Source: JAAUUE01 sp943370025 (GTDB taxonomy: Bacteria > Cyanobacteriota > Cyanobacteriia > Cyanobacteriales > JAAUUE01). From it: a stretch of 64,000 nucleotides of DNA. Position numbers and translations under genes: made by a program. The stretch spans positions 1 to 64,000 of the forward strand of contig CALRPI020000002.1 of assembly GCA_943370025.1 (NCBI GenBank), given 5' to 3'. Position 1 is the first letter of the stretch. Every line of letters begins with the position of its first letter. This document shows, one piece after another, positions 32,338 through 39,441 of the stretch. The notes under the pieces are model-generated. The model ran no database searches, had not been told where the DNA came from, and was given only the letters and a program-made list of their open reading frames with translations.

Positions 32338-34650
32338 ATGACGGAGCAAAAGCAGCAGGGGATTAATGCTGGTGGTGGGATCAACTATATCCACGGAAAC
32401 CAATTCTTTTTTGGGCAAGAACGAGGGGGGAGTCGGTTGTTCGATCGACTCCCCCCCAATATTGATCGCCTTGTCGGGCGGCAGGATGAGATGGCTCGAA
32501 TGCGGTGCTGGCTGGGGGATGGCTCGGTGCGGTTGGTGGGGATTACGGCGGCGGGGGGATTTGGCAAGACCTTTTTGGCGGCAGCAGTATATGCAGAACC
32601 TAATCAACAGGAATCTCCACCAGATTCTATCCAGAAATTTGAGCAAAAGATTTGGCTGAGTTTTAGTGAGGCTTATAGTTTTGCGGTGGCGGGGCGGTGG
32701 TTGCTGGAGCAACTTGGGGTGCAGGATGATGGCAGTACCAGTGAGGCAGATTTGGCGGCGGAAATAGTCGGGCAGTTGTCGACGCGGAAGTGTTTGGTGG
32801 TGTGGGATAACTTGGAGAGTTTGTTGGATGAGCAGGGGAACTTGCCAACCAGTTATCAATATTTTTTGGGGCGGTGGTTGAGTCATGGGGCAAAAAGTTC
32901 TGTGGTGTTGACCAGTCGGGTGGGGGTGGAGGTGCCGGATAACCGGGCGGCGGCTGTGCGCTGGGAGAGGTTGCAGGGGTTGACCCTTGCGGCGGGGTTG
33001 GAGTTGCTGAAACAGGGGCAAATTTCTGGGCAGGAGGAGGATTTGCAGAAATTTGTCCAGTTGGCGGATGGGCATCCGCTGTTGCTGGATCTGACGGTAG
33101 GATGGCTGCGAAATCGGCGGAAAAATCTGTCACCAGAGGTGAGCTATGCCCTGGGCAAGGATGATCTGTTTCGGTTAGCAGAAATTGTGGGGGAGCATCG
33201 GGGAGACCCGGAAGCTAGTGTGGGGAAGATATTGGGGGCGAGTGTGGGGTTGCTGTCAACCGAGTTGCGGGTTTTGTGGCTGGAGTTGAGTGTGTATCGG
33301 GGCAGTTTTGGGTTGGGGGCGGCGCAGGCGATGGTAGCCGGGGTGAGACTGGAGGATTTGTTTTTTTTGGCGAGGTGTTCGCTGCTGGAGGAGACAATCA
33401 GCGAAGAATGGCAATTTAGTTTTTTGCCGCTCCTGAAAACCTATGCCCAAATACAGGCGGGGGAAATTGCTCCTGCCCATGCAAAAGCTTTGGGATATTT
33501 TCAGATGCACTGTGAACCCATTACCCCAACAGCTCCGGCGGTGGTGGCAACTCCATATCTTGAGGCATTCCATCATTTTTGTGAACTGGGGCGCTATGGC
33601 GAGGCGCTGGAGTTGTTAGATTTCCAGACGGTGGCGGAAGAACGCTATAGCAGTTGCGATATGTTGCTGAAGTTCCGGGGGTTGGGTTCGGATAGATCGC
33701 TGTTGTTGGAGTTGTACCTGAACATTGTCGATAAACTAGAAGAACCTTGGCAGCGAGCTAATACCTTAAAAGCGATCGGCGATGTCCAGCAATTTCTCGA
33801 CCAAAGAGAAGCGGCTCTAGAGAACTATGGACAGGCTCTGGAATTGTATCGGTCTGTGGGCGCTCGTTTGGGGGAAGCTAATACGTTACAAGTGATCGGC
33901 GATGTCCAGCAATTTCTCAAGCAATGTGAAGCGGCTCTAGAGAACTATGGACAGGCTCTGGAATTGTATCGGGCTGTGGGCGATCGTTTGGGGGAAGCTA
34001 ATACGTTAAAAGCGATCGGCGATGTCCAGCAATTTCTCAAGCAATGTGAAGCGGCTCTAGAGAACTATGGACAGGCTCTGGAATTGTATCGGGCTGTGGG
34101 CGCTCGTGTGGGGGAAGCTAATACGTTACAAGCGATCGGCGATGTCCAGCAATTTCTCAAGCAATGTGAAGCGGCTCTAGAGCACTATGGACAGGCTCTG
34201 GAATTGTATCGGGCTGTGGGCGTTCGTTTGGGGGAAGCTAATACCTTAAGGGCGATCGGGAAATCTTTGCAAACTTCACGTTTTCTGGAAGAAGCAAACT
34301 CTAAATATCAAGCATCTCTAGAGATTTACCAAACAATTGGCGATAAGTATAGTACTGCCATGACATTGCAACTTTTGGGTAATTTATACAATGAGATGGG
34401 CAGACCAAAAGATGGTTTTATTGCAGCCCATAAAGCACAACAAATCCTCCAAGAAATTAACCTAGAGTCTATGGCTTACCCCCAATGGCTGAAATCATTC
34501 ATTGCCTTTGCAGAAGGAGGTTGGGGAAAACTAGCACTTTGTTTTGTAGCCGGATTAATTGCCTTTCCCTTGATCATTATCTGGCTTTTACTATTAATTA
34601 CATGGCGATTTATTCGCTCTAAGTTTAGAAAATCTCGCAGGTTGAACTGA
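32338..34650 (+). CDS. NLR-type STAND protein: N-terminal amyloid-like motif, NB-ARC, TPR, C-terminal membrane helix
   Basis: A 770-residue protein. Residues 7-20 hold the QGIN..GGIN.I.G motif shared with the preceding small protein. The NB-ARC ATPase spans about 45-310: Walker A GITAAGGFGKT (68-78), Walker B LVVWDN (153-158), sensor LTSR (191-194) and the GHP motif (245-247). A winged-helix-like part follows. Residues 479-638 are four near-identical 40-residue TPR units (AIGDVQQFLKQCEAALENYG). Residues about 728-755 are a membrane helix (FVAGLIAFPLIIIWLLLLIT) with a basic tail. Known relatives sense phage proteins via the repeats and oligomerise. The coding strand is strikingly G-rich compared with neighbours, which hints at a foreign origin. 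Confidence 0.8.
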   Translation: MTEQKQQGINAGGGINYIHGNQFFFGQERGGSRLFDRLPPNIDRLVGRQDEMARMRCWLGDGSVRLVGITAAGGFGKTFLAAAVYAEPNQQESPPDSIQKFEQKIWLSFSEAYSFAVAGRWLLEQLGVQDDGSTSEADLAAEIVGQLSTRKCLVVWDNLESLLDEQGNLPTSYQYFLGRWLSHGAKSSVVLTSRVGVEVPDNRAAAVRWERLQGLTLAAGLELLKQGQISGQEEDLQKFVQLADGHPLLLDLTVGWLRNRRKNLSPEVSYALGKDDLFRLAEIVGEHRGDPEASVGKILGASVGLLSTELRVLWLELSVYRGSFGLGAAQAMVAGVRLEDLFFLARCSLLEETISEEWQFSFLPLLKTYAQIQAGEIAPAHAKALGYFQMHCEPITPTAPAVVATPYLEAFHHFCELGRYGEALELLDFQTVAEERYSSCDMLLKFRGLGSDRSLLLELYLNIVDKLEEPWQRANTLKAIGDVQQFLDQREAALENYGQALELYRSVGARLGEANTLQVIGDVQQFLKQCEAALENYGQALELYRAVGDRLGEANTLKAIGDVQQFLKQCEAALENYGQALELYRAVGARVGEANTLQAIGDVQQFLKQCEAALEHYGQALELYRAVGVRLGEANTLRAIGKSLQTSRFLEEANSKYQASLEIYQTIGDKYSTAMTLQLLGNLYNEMGRPKDGFIAAHKAQQILQEINLESMAYPQWLKSFIAFAEGGWGKLALCFVAGLIAFPLIIIWLLLLITWRFIRSKFRKSRRLN
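33772..34251 (+). repeat. four tandem 120 bp repeats in the NLR gene
   Basis: Units start at 33772, 33892, 34012 and 34132 with GCGATCGGCGATGTCCAGCA (GTG in the second). Units two and three differ at four positions by my reading; the first differs most. Each encodes one 40-residue TPR. Such identity implies recent duplication or gene conversion, hence likely copy-number variation between strains. Confidence 0.9.
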
Positions 34651-34654
34651 ACTT

Positions 34655-34849
34655 TCACGCCTGAGACTCCAAAATCTGGAAAATTGCTTCACGACTCACC
34701 AATTCGGTAGTTTCTCCTTCAGCGTTGGCGCAAGCCTCCCCTTGGGATATCGCCCGTTCCATCGCCATATCTTCAAATATCTCGGCAAATAACTTATAAA
34801 ATTCTTCCTTGTTATCCTGCAAAAGCTCAATGATCGCAGATTTTAGGAC
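34655..34849 (-). pseudogene. antitoxin-like remnant lacking a start
   Basis: A minus-strand frame reads VLKSAIIELLQDNKEEFYKL then FAEIFEDMAMERAISQGE and ELVSREAIFQILE before the stop. This is the pattern of small cyanobacterial antitoxin-like proteins ('LK.AI.ELL.DN..EF..L..E..ED.A...AI..GE'). A TAA precedes it in frame and there is no good start codon; the internal ATG at about 34763 would leave fewer than 40 residues. No toxin gene follows. It is probably a decayed gene between the NLR and pyrH. Confidence 0.5.
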
Positions 34850-34897
34850 ATTTTAAGGTAATCTGGTGAGAGAAATCAGCAAGTTGAGAAGCGTAGC

Positions 34898-35626
34898 ATG
34901 GGAACTAAATACCACCGGGTTTTACTAAAGTTGAGCGGTGAAGCTCTAATGGGCGATTTGGGCTACGGCATTGACCCGGCTGTGGTGCAGGATATTGCCC
35001 AAGAAGTAGCCGCAGTGACCGCTAGTGGTGTCCAACTAGCGATCGTGGTCGGGGGTGGCAATATTTTCCGGGGGATGAAAGCCTCCACCCAAGGCATGGA
35101 TCGGGCAACGGCAGATTATATCGGCATGATTGCCACAGTGATGAATGCCATGACCCTACAGGATGCCCTAGAACGCAATGGCATCCCCACGAGGGTGCAA
35201 AGTGCGATCGCCATGCAGGAGCTTGCCGAACCCTATATTCGTCGTCGGGCGATCCGCCATCTCGAAAAAGGACGGGTGGTAATTTTCGGCGCAGGTTCGG
35301 GCAATCCCTTTTTTACCACCGATACCACAGCGGCACTGCGGGCGGCGGAGATTGATGCCGAGGTGATCTTTAAGGCAACGAAGGTCGATGGCATCTATGA
35401 TGCCGATCCGGTGACCCATCCCAATGCCCATCGCTACCAAAGTATCACCTATAGCCATGTTCTAACCCACGATCTGCGGGTGATGGACAGCACGGCGATC
35501 GCTCTCTGTAAGGAAAATAATCTGCCGATTATGGTGTTTGATATATCTGTTCAAGGCAATATTCTCCGGGCAATTAATGGAGAATCAGTAGGCACAATTG
35601 TAGGAGGTTCCTGTGAAGTTATCTGA
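34898..35626 (+). CDS. pyrH: UMP kinase PyrH
   Basis: A 242-residue amino acid kinase-fold protein. RVLLKLSGEALMG is the nucleotide-binding start; AIVVGGGNIFRG, GMDRATADYIGMIATVMNAM, GAGSGNPFFTTDTTAALRA and IFKATKVDGIYDADP are characteristic. It phosphorylates UMP to UDP in pyrimidine synthesis. It overlaps frr by 14 bp, the standard cyanobacterial pyrH-frr pair. Length is normal. Confidence 0.96.
   Translation: MGTKYHRVLLKLSGEALMGDLGYGIDPAVVQDIAQEVAAVTASGVQLAIVVGGGNIFRGMKASTQGMDRATADYIGMIATVMNAMTLQDALERNGIPTRVQSAIAMQELAEPYIRRRAIRHLEKGRVVIFGAGSGNPFFTTDTTAALRAAEIDAEVIFKATKVDGIYDADPVTHPNAHRYQSITYSHVLTHDLRVMDSTAIALCKENNLPIMVFDISVQGNILRAINGESVGTIVGGSCEVI
35602..35607 (+). promoter_or_regulatory. 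ribosome-binding site deciding the GTG start of frr
   Basis: AGGAGG lies within the pyrH coding end, 5 bases before GTG 35613. It supports the GTG as the start of frr, with a 14 bp overlap. Confidence 0.75.
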
Positions 35627-36161
35627 AGTTGAAAGTCAAATGCAAAAGACCGTTGAAGCTACCCAAAAGTCTTTTAATAGCATCAGAACAGGACGGGCAA
35701 ATGCCAGCGTCCTCGATCGAGTCATGATTGACTACTATGGCAGCCCCACCCCCATCAAGGCTCTGGCAACTATTAACACGCCAGATTCCAGCACTGTAAT
35801 GATTCAGCCCTTTGATAAAAATAGCTTAAGCCAAATTGAGAAAGCTATTTCCCAGTCTGATGTGGGCTTGACTCCCAACAATGACGGGCAGGTAATTCGG
35901 CTCAATGTCCCACCTCTGACCTCGGAGCGGCGGAAGGAATTTGTGAAAACTGCGGGTAAGTTGGCAGAAGATGGCAGAGTAGCGCTGAGAAATATCCGCC
36001 GGGATGGTGTGGATTCTGTGAAAAAACAGGAAAAGGCTAAAGAAATCTCTGAAGACGAGTCGAAGGATTTACAGGTACAGATTCAAAAGTTAACCGATAA
36101 ATATGCTGGCAAAATCGATGAGCTACTAGCAGCGAAGGAAAAAGATATCTTGACTATTTAG
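35613..36161 (+). CDS. frr: ribosome recycling factor
   Basis: A 182-residue protein starting at GTG. It has the RRF pattern: TQKSFNSIRTGRANASVLDR, DYYGSPTPI, IQPFDKNSLSQIEKAI, GLTPNNDGQVIRLNVPPLT and KNIRRDG-like RNIRRDGVDSVKK. With EF-G it splits post-termination ribosomes. It is translationally coupled to pyrH. A GTTGTTGGGAGCGC hairpin (36171-36196) directly follows. Confidence 0.96.
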   Translation: MKLSEVESQMQKTVEATQKSFNSIRTGRANASVLDRVMIDYYGSPTPIKALATINTPDSSTVMIQPFDKNSLSQIEKAISQSDVGLTPNNDGQVIRLNVPPLTSERRKEFVKTAGKLAEDGRVALRNIRRDGVDSVKKQEKAKEISEDESKDLQVQIQKLTDKYAGKIDELLAAKEKDILTI

Positions 36162-36170
36162 TACAAAAAC

Positions 36171-36196
36171 GTTGTTGGGAGCGCGCTCCCGACAAC
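36171..36196 (+). terminator. hairpin after frr
   Basis: GTTGTTGGGAGCG pairs with CGCTCCCGACAAC (one mismatch), no loop gap. It begins 9 bp after the frr stop. No long T-run follows, so it may be an RNA-stabilising or repeat structure rather than a classical terminator. Confidence 0.5.
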
Positions 36197-36213
36197 ATCC
36201 TAAATAAAGTGGC

Positions 36214-36300
36214 ATTAGAGGCTATTTATAAAGTCTGATATTGCTCCCCAGTGGGGGAGTAATATCAGACCTTCTAGCCACTTTATAAATGACCTCTTAG
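36214..36300. repeat. palindromic element, family C (complete)
   Basis: TTAGAGGCTATTTATAAAG at the left is matched by CTTTATAAATGACCTCTTA at the right as a terminal inverted repeat, and the centre is TCTGATATTGCTCCCC / GGGGGAGTAATATCAGA. It is the clearest family C copy. It lies upstream of the Txe toxin-antitoxin pair. Confidence 0.8.
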
Positions 36301-36360
36301 CCATAAAGTATAGACTTTAAAGATAACGTGATTTATACAGAAAAATTAGGATGTTAATTT

Positions 36361-36579
36361 ATGCGGACAATCACCTTACAAATCGCTGATAGCATTAACG
36401 ACAAATTTCTGTGGTTACTTGACCGCTTCTCTAGAGACGAAATTAAAATTTTAGAGCAATCTGACTATATAAGTGATGATGAATATCTAAGGGGAGTCGA
36501 AGGAATGATACAAAGCATTCAGTCCGCCCGTGTTGAATCTATTGACAAAGGGGTAACCGTAGATAATCTTGATTGGTAA
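36361..36579 (+). CDS. antitoxin of a Txe/YoeB-type pair
   Basis: A 72-residue acidic protein (MRTITLQIADSINDKFLWLL, ending ESIDKGVTVDNLDW). Its place immediately before a Txe-type toxin and the TAATG overlap with it identify it as the antitoxin. The DNA-binding class cannot be fixed from sequence; the N-terminal beta-strand-like TITLQI is consistent with ribbon-helix-helix. It probably represses the operon. Confidence 0.75.
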   Translation: MRTITLQIADSINDKFLWLLDRFSRDEIKILEQSDYISDDEYLRGVEGMIQSIQSARVESIDKGVTVDNLDW

Positions 36580-36839
36580 TGTACAAAGTAATTTTCATGA
36601 CGCAAGCTCAAAAGGATGCCAAGAAGCTTGATTCTAGTGGATTAAAAGCTAAAGTTCTGCAACTCATCAAGATAATTGAAGAAGACCCTTTACAGTATCC
36701 ACCAGACTATGAGTTATTAAAAGGAGACATGAAAGGGCTAATTAGTCGCCGTATCAATAAACAGCATCGGATAGTTTACGAAGTATTTGAACCAGAAAAA
36801 TTAATTAAAGTCTATCGGATGTGGACTCATTATGACTAG
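36579..36839 (+). CDS. Txe/YoeB family toxin (mRNA interferase)
   Basis: An 86-residue protein from ATG 36579 (TAATG overlap with the antitoxin); a TTG two codons upstream is less likely. It has the family's features: MTQAQKDAKKLDSSGLKAKV, EDPLQYPPDYELLKGDMKG, SRRINKQHRIVYEVF and KVYRMWTHYD. The Glu, Arg-Arg and C-terminal His-Tyr positions used by YoeB/Txe in cutting ribosome-bound mRNA are present, so it should be active. A strong terminator follows. Confidence 0.88.
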   Translation: MYKVIFMTQAQKDAKKLDSSGLKAKVLQLIKIIEEDPLQYPPDYELLKGDMKGLISRRINKQHRIVYEVFEPEKLIKVYRMWTHYD

Positions 36840-36912
36840 ACCATTTTCATACTGAAGAGTAAGTGCTTTCTAGCCATTTTTAGGATTGCCATTATGGTGG
36901 TTTTAAAATATT

Positions 36913-36944
36913 AAAGGGGTAGAGAAAGCTCTCTACCCCTTTTT
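36913..36944. terminator. rho-independent terminator, bidirectional
   Basis: AAAGGGGTAGAGA, AAGC, TCTCTACCCCTTTTT: a 13 bp stem with a T-run. It lies between the Txe toxin gene and the convergent DUF2949 gene; an A-rich left side gives the minus strand a T-tail too. Confidence 0.85.
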
Positions 36945-36970
36945 AGACCATTAGACATTAATTTAGACTC

Positions 36971-37159
36971 CTAAGCTGTTTCCATCCATTTATAGATGCG
37001 CTCTAGTTGCTCCAGAGTCACTAACCCGTACTGCCAGAGAATCATTGGCAGAGACTCTTCTGCTTCTGTGTGGCGGAGAGTCATGGCGATCGAAGCCTTA
37101 GAAATGGCTAATTCTTCTTGTAAAAACCTGATTAATCGAGAGTAGGTAGTAGGTGTCAT
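36971..37159 (-). CDS. DUF2949 family protein
   Basis: A 62-residue protein. LIRFLQEELAISKASIAMTL and LPMILWQYGLVTLEQLERIY are the signature of cyanobacterial DUF2949, a short cytosolic protein of unknown role. Length is normal. It is a single gene with the shared terminator downstream. Confidence 0.85.
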   Translation of the reverse strand: MTPTTYSRLIRFLQEELAISKASIAMTLRHTEAEESLPMILWQYGLVTLEQLERIYKWMETA

Positions 37160-37484
37160 GGTATTAAAGGGAGTTTTAAGTTTTAGTTTTTAAGTTTTAG
37201 GTTTCATTAAATTTGATTTTCTCTGCAAAAGTAGGAACTTGGTAGCTCTGAGTAGCCAGTATTTAATCTGTCCACGACCTACCGATCCCGTATATTCATA
37301 ATGCGCTGATTTCCTCAGTCTAGAGGTGTTATGGATCCCTAAGGGAAAGTGATTTACATCAACTGGGATCAGTGATCCCCGCTTTTTCTATTAGGGAGTT
37401 CTATCTTAACGAATCTTGATCCCCGACGGAAGCCGGGAAATCCCTCTGATTTAGTTAGGTAAACCCACCCAAATTTGGCTATGT
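37160..37484. other. gap upstream of DUF2949
   Basis: About 325 bp without a gene. CTGGGATCAGTGATCCCCGC near 37360 and a GGATCCCTAAGGG stretch near 37333 are small palindromes; the DUF2949 promoter should lie in the first 150 bp on the minus strand. Nothing else is recognised. Confidence 0.35.
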
Positions 37485-37592
37485 CTTATACCATTTTGCC
37501 AAATAGTTGATATAAATAAGACTCTGAACACCTTGCTGTGTGGGGATTTAAATTAAAAAAATGGTTTCACCATTTTTTTAATTTGGTATTAG
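37485..37592. repeat. palindromic element, family D, running into futB
   Basis: CTTATACCATTTTGCCAAAT at the left and the stem AAATTAAAAAAATGG / CCATTTTTTTAATTT then GGTATTAGG at the right. Unlike the copy at hisF, its right end lies inside the futB frame and encodes that protein's last residues (about PNTKLKKW) and TGA stop. Confidence 0.75.
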
Positions 37593-39261
37593 GTAGAGTT
37601 CGAGAACTGCTGATCTGCCAAGTTAAAAACAAGACAGGGATTAAACCCACCAGTACGATCGCTAAAGCCGCACTCGCTGCCTCCGGCAATCTTTCATCAC
37701 TGGCAAGGTTATATACCCGCACTGCCAAGGTATCAAAGTTAAAGGGACGCAAGATCATTGTGGCTGGTAGCTCTTTCATCACATCCACAAACACCAGCAT
37801 TCCTGCCGTCAGCAGACTGCCCCCTAAGAGGGGAATATGAACTTTCTTGAGGGTTGCTAAGGGGCTACAACCTAGGGATCGAGCAGCATGATCTAGGTTG
37901 GGCTTGATTTTCTCTAAACTAGCCGTGATCCCTCCCAGAGAAACAGCCAAGAACCGGACTAAGTAACCAAAAATCAGAGCAAAGATTGTCCCAGAGAATA
38001 GTAACCCTGTCGATGTTTGCCAGTTCTCCCGGAACCAAGTATCGATCGCATTATCTATAGAACCCAAGGGGATCAAAATTCCCACCGCAATCACAGAACC
38101 CGGCACCGCATAACCCAAGGCAGTAATCTGGCTAGCAAAGGACATGACAGAGGAACCAGAAACTCTGACTCCGTAGGCAATAATTAAGCCCAAGATAATT
38201 GCCAGCAGGGCTGTAATCCCCGCTAGAGTAAAGCTATTGCTGGCAAAGCTCCAAAATTTGTCACCTAGAACCTGATCCCGCTGCCCCCAAACCATCAGCC
38301 CTAGATCGCCTAGGGGAATGAGCAAGCCAAGGATAATGGGAACGCTACAGGCAGCGATCGCTCCCATCGCCTGTGAACCTTGGAGATGGTAGCTAGGCAG
38401 AGCACGATAACCTCCCGGTTGATAGAACTTGGCTTGCCGCCGCGACCATCGCTCCCAGAGAACTAAGCAGAGGACAAATAACATCAAACAAGCTGCCAAC
38501 TGGGAAGCCGCCACCTGTTCCCCCATGCCAAACCAAGTGCGATAGATGCCGGTGGTGAAGGTATCCACCGCAAAATATTGAACTGTGCCGTAGTCGTTGA
38601 GGGTTTCCATCAGGGCGAGGGAAAGCCCCGCCGCGATCGCCGGACGGGCTAAGGGCAGCGCGACCCGCCAAAAACTCTGCCAAGGGTTGCATCCCAAAAC
38701 CCGACTAGCTTCTAGAATCACTGCCCCCTGCTCCAAAAAAGCTACCCTAGCCCAGAGATAAACGTAGGGATAGAGGGTCAAACTGAGGAGCGCGATCGCC
38801 CCCGGTAGCGATCGAATATTCGGAAACCAATACTGCCCCGTTTGTAAATTAAATACCTGTCGCAGGGTCGTCTGTACCACTCCTGAAACTTCCAAGAGGT
38901 TAGTGTAGGTATAAGCCAGAATATACGCCGGAGCTGCTAAGGGTAATAATAAAGCCCACTCAAACATCCGGCTGCCCGGAAAACGACACATGGTTACTAA
39001 CCACGCCGTAGTCACTCCCATCCCCAGCACCCCCAAACTCACCCCCACCGTTAACCATAGGGAATTAGTCAGATAGAGAGGCAACACTGTCGAGGCTAGA
39101 TGATGCCAAACATCCATCTGATTGCTAAAAATACTCCCCAGAACTACCCAGATCGGAGTAGATAAAATCAGGGCAATGAGAATTACTACTAAGAGCCAGC
39201 CTTGAGCCAGCCATCCCCGGAGGGCAGATTTTTGATCAAGATTTTGATAAAGATTTTGCAT
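37567..39261 (-). CDS. futB: iron(III) ABC transporter permease (FutB/FbpB-like)
   Basis: A 564-residue integral membrane protein with two homologous permease halves, each of about six helices. Each half has an EAA-type coupling loop (ILEASRVLGCNPWQSFWRVA, then LPLARPAI; and HAARSLGCSPLATLKKVHIP). This double-BPD layout matches FutB of cyanobacterial ferric iron uptake. The ATPase and binding protein genes are not nearby, as usual in this phylum. The last eight residues come from the family D repeat, so the C-terminus is altered compared with relatives. Confidence 0.8.
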   Translation of the reverse strand: MQNLYQNLDQKSALRGWLAQGWLLVVILIALILSTPIWVVLGSIFSNQMDVWHHLASTVLPLYLTNSLWLTVGVSLGVLGMGVTTAWLVTMCRFPGSRMFEWALLLPLAAPAYILAYTYTNLLEVSGVVQTTLRQVFNLQTGQYWFPNIRSLPGAIALLSLTLYPYVYLWARVAFLEQGAVILEASRVLGCNPWQSFWRVALPLARPAIAAGLSLALMETLNDYGTVQYFAVDTFTTGIYRTWFGMGEQVAASQLAACLMLFVLCLVLWERWSRRQAKFYQPGGYRALPSYHLQGSQAMGAIAACSVPIILGLLIPLGDLGLMVWGQRDQVLGDKFWSFASNSFTLAGITALLAIILGLIIAYGVRVSGSSVMSFASQITALGYAVPGSVIAVGILIPLGSIDNAIDTWFRENWQTSTGLLFSGTIFALIFGYLVRFLAVSLGGITASLEKIKPNLDHAARSLGCSPLATLKKVHIPLLGGSLLTAGMLVFVDVMKELPATMILRPFNFDTLAVRVYNLASDERLPEAASAALAIVLVGLIPVLFLTWQISSSRTLPNTKLKKW

Positions 39262-39441
39262 AGAGAAACTTAACTTCGAGCAATGCCGCTTTTAGCTTTG
39301 GTTTTGAGTTTCCCACTGTACTATATTTATGTCGTCGAAGATATTATGCTGACATTCTCTCAGCAATAATTATTATAAAAACTCCACCTTGACTGAGCTA
39401 AGACTATTGCAGCTATTCTCAATTATGTTGAGTATATCGGG

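Noticed and set aside
32329..33133. Long Pro/His-rich open frames on the minus strand opposite the NLR gene
   Set aside because: They are antisense shadows of the G-rich NLR coding strand, with implausible composition.
33772..34251. CRISPR array
   Set aside because: The repeats are 120 bp, contiguous, in frame and encode TPR units; no CRISPR array was seen anywhere in the window.
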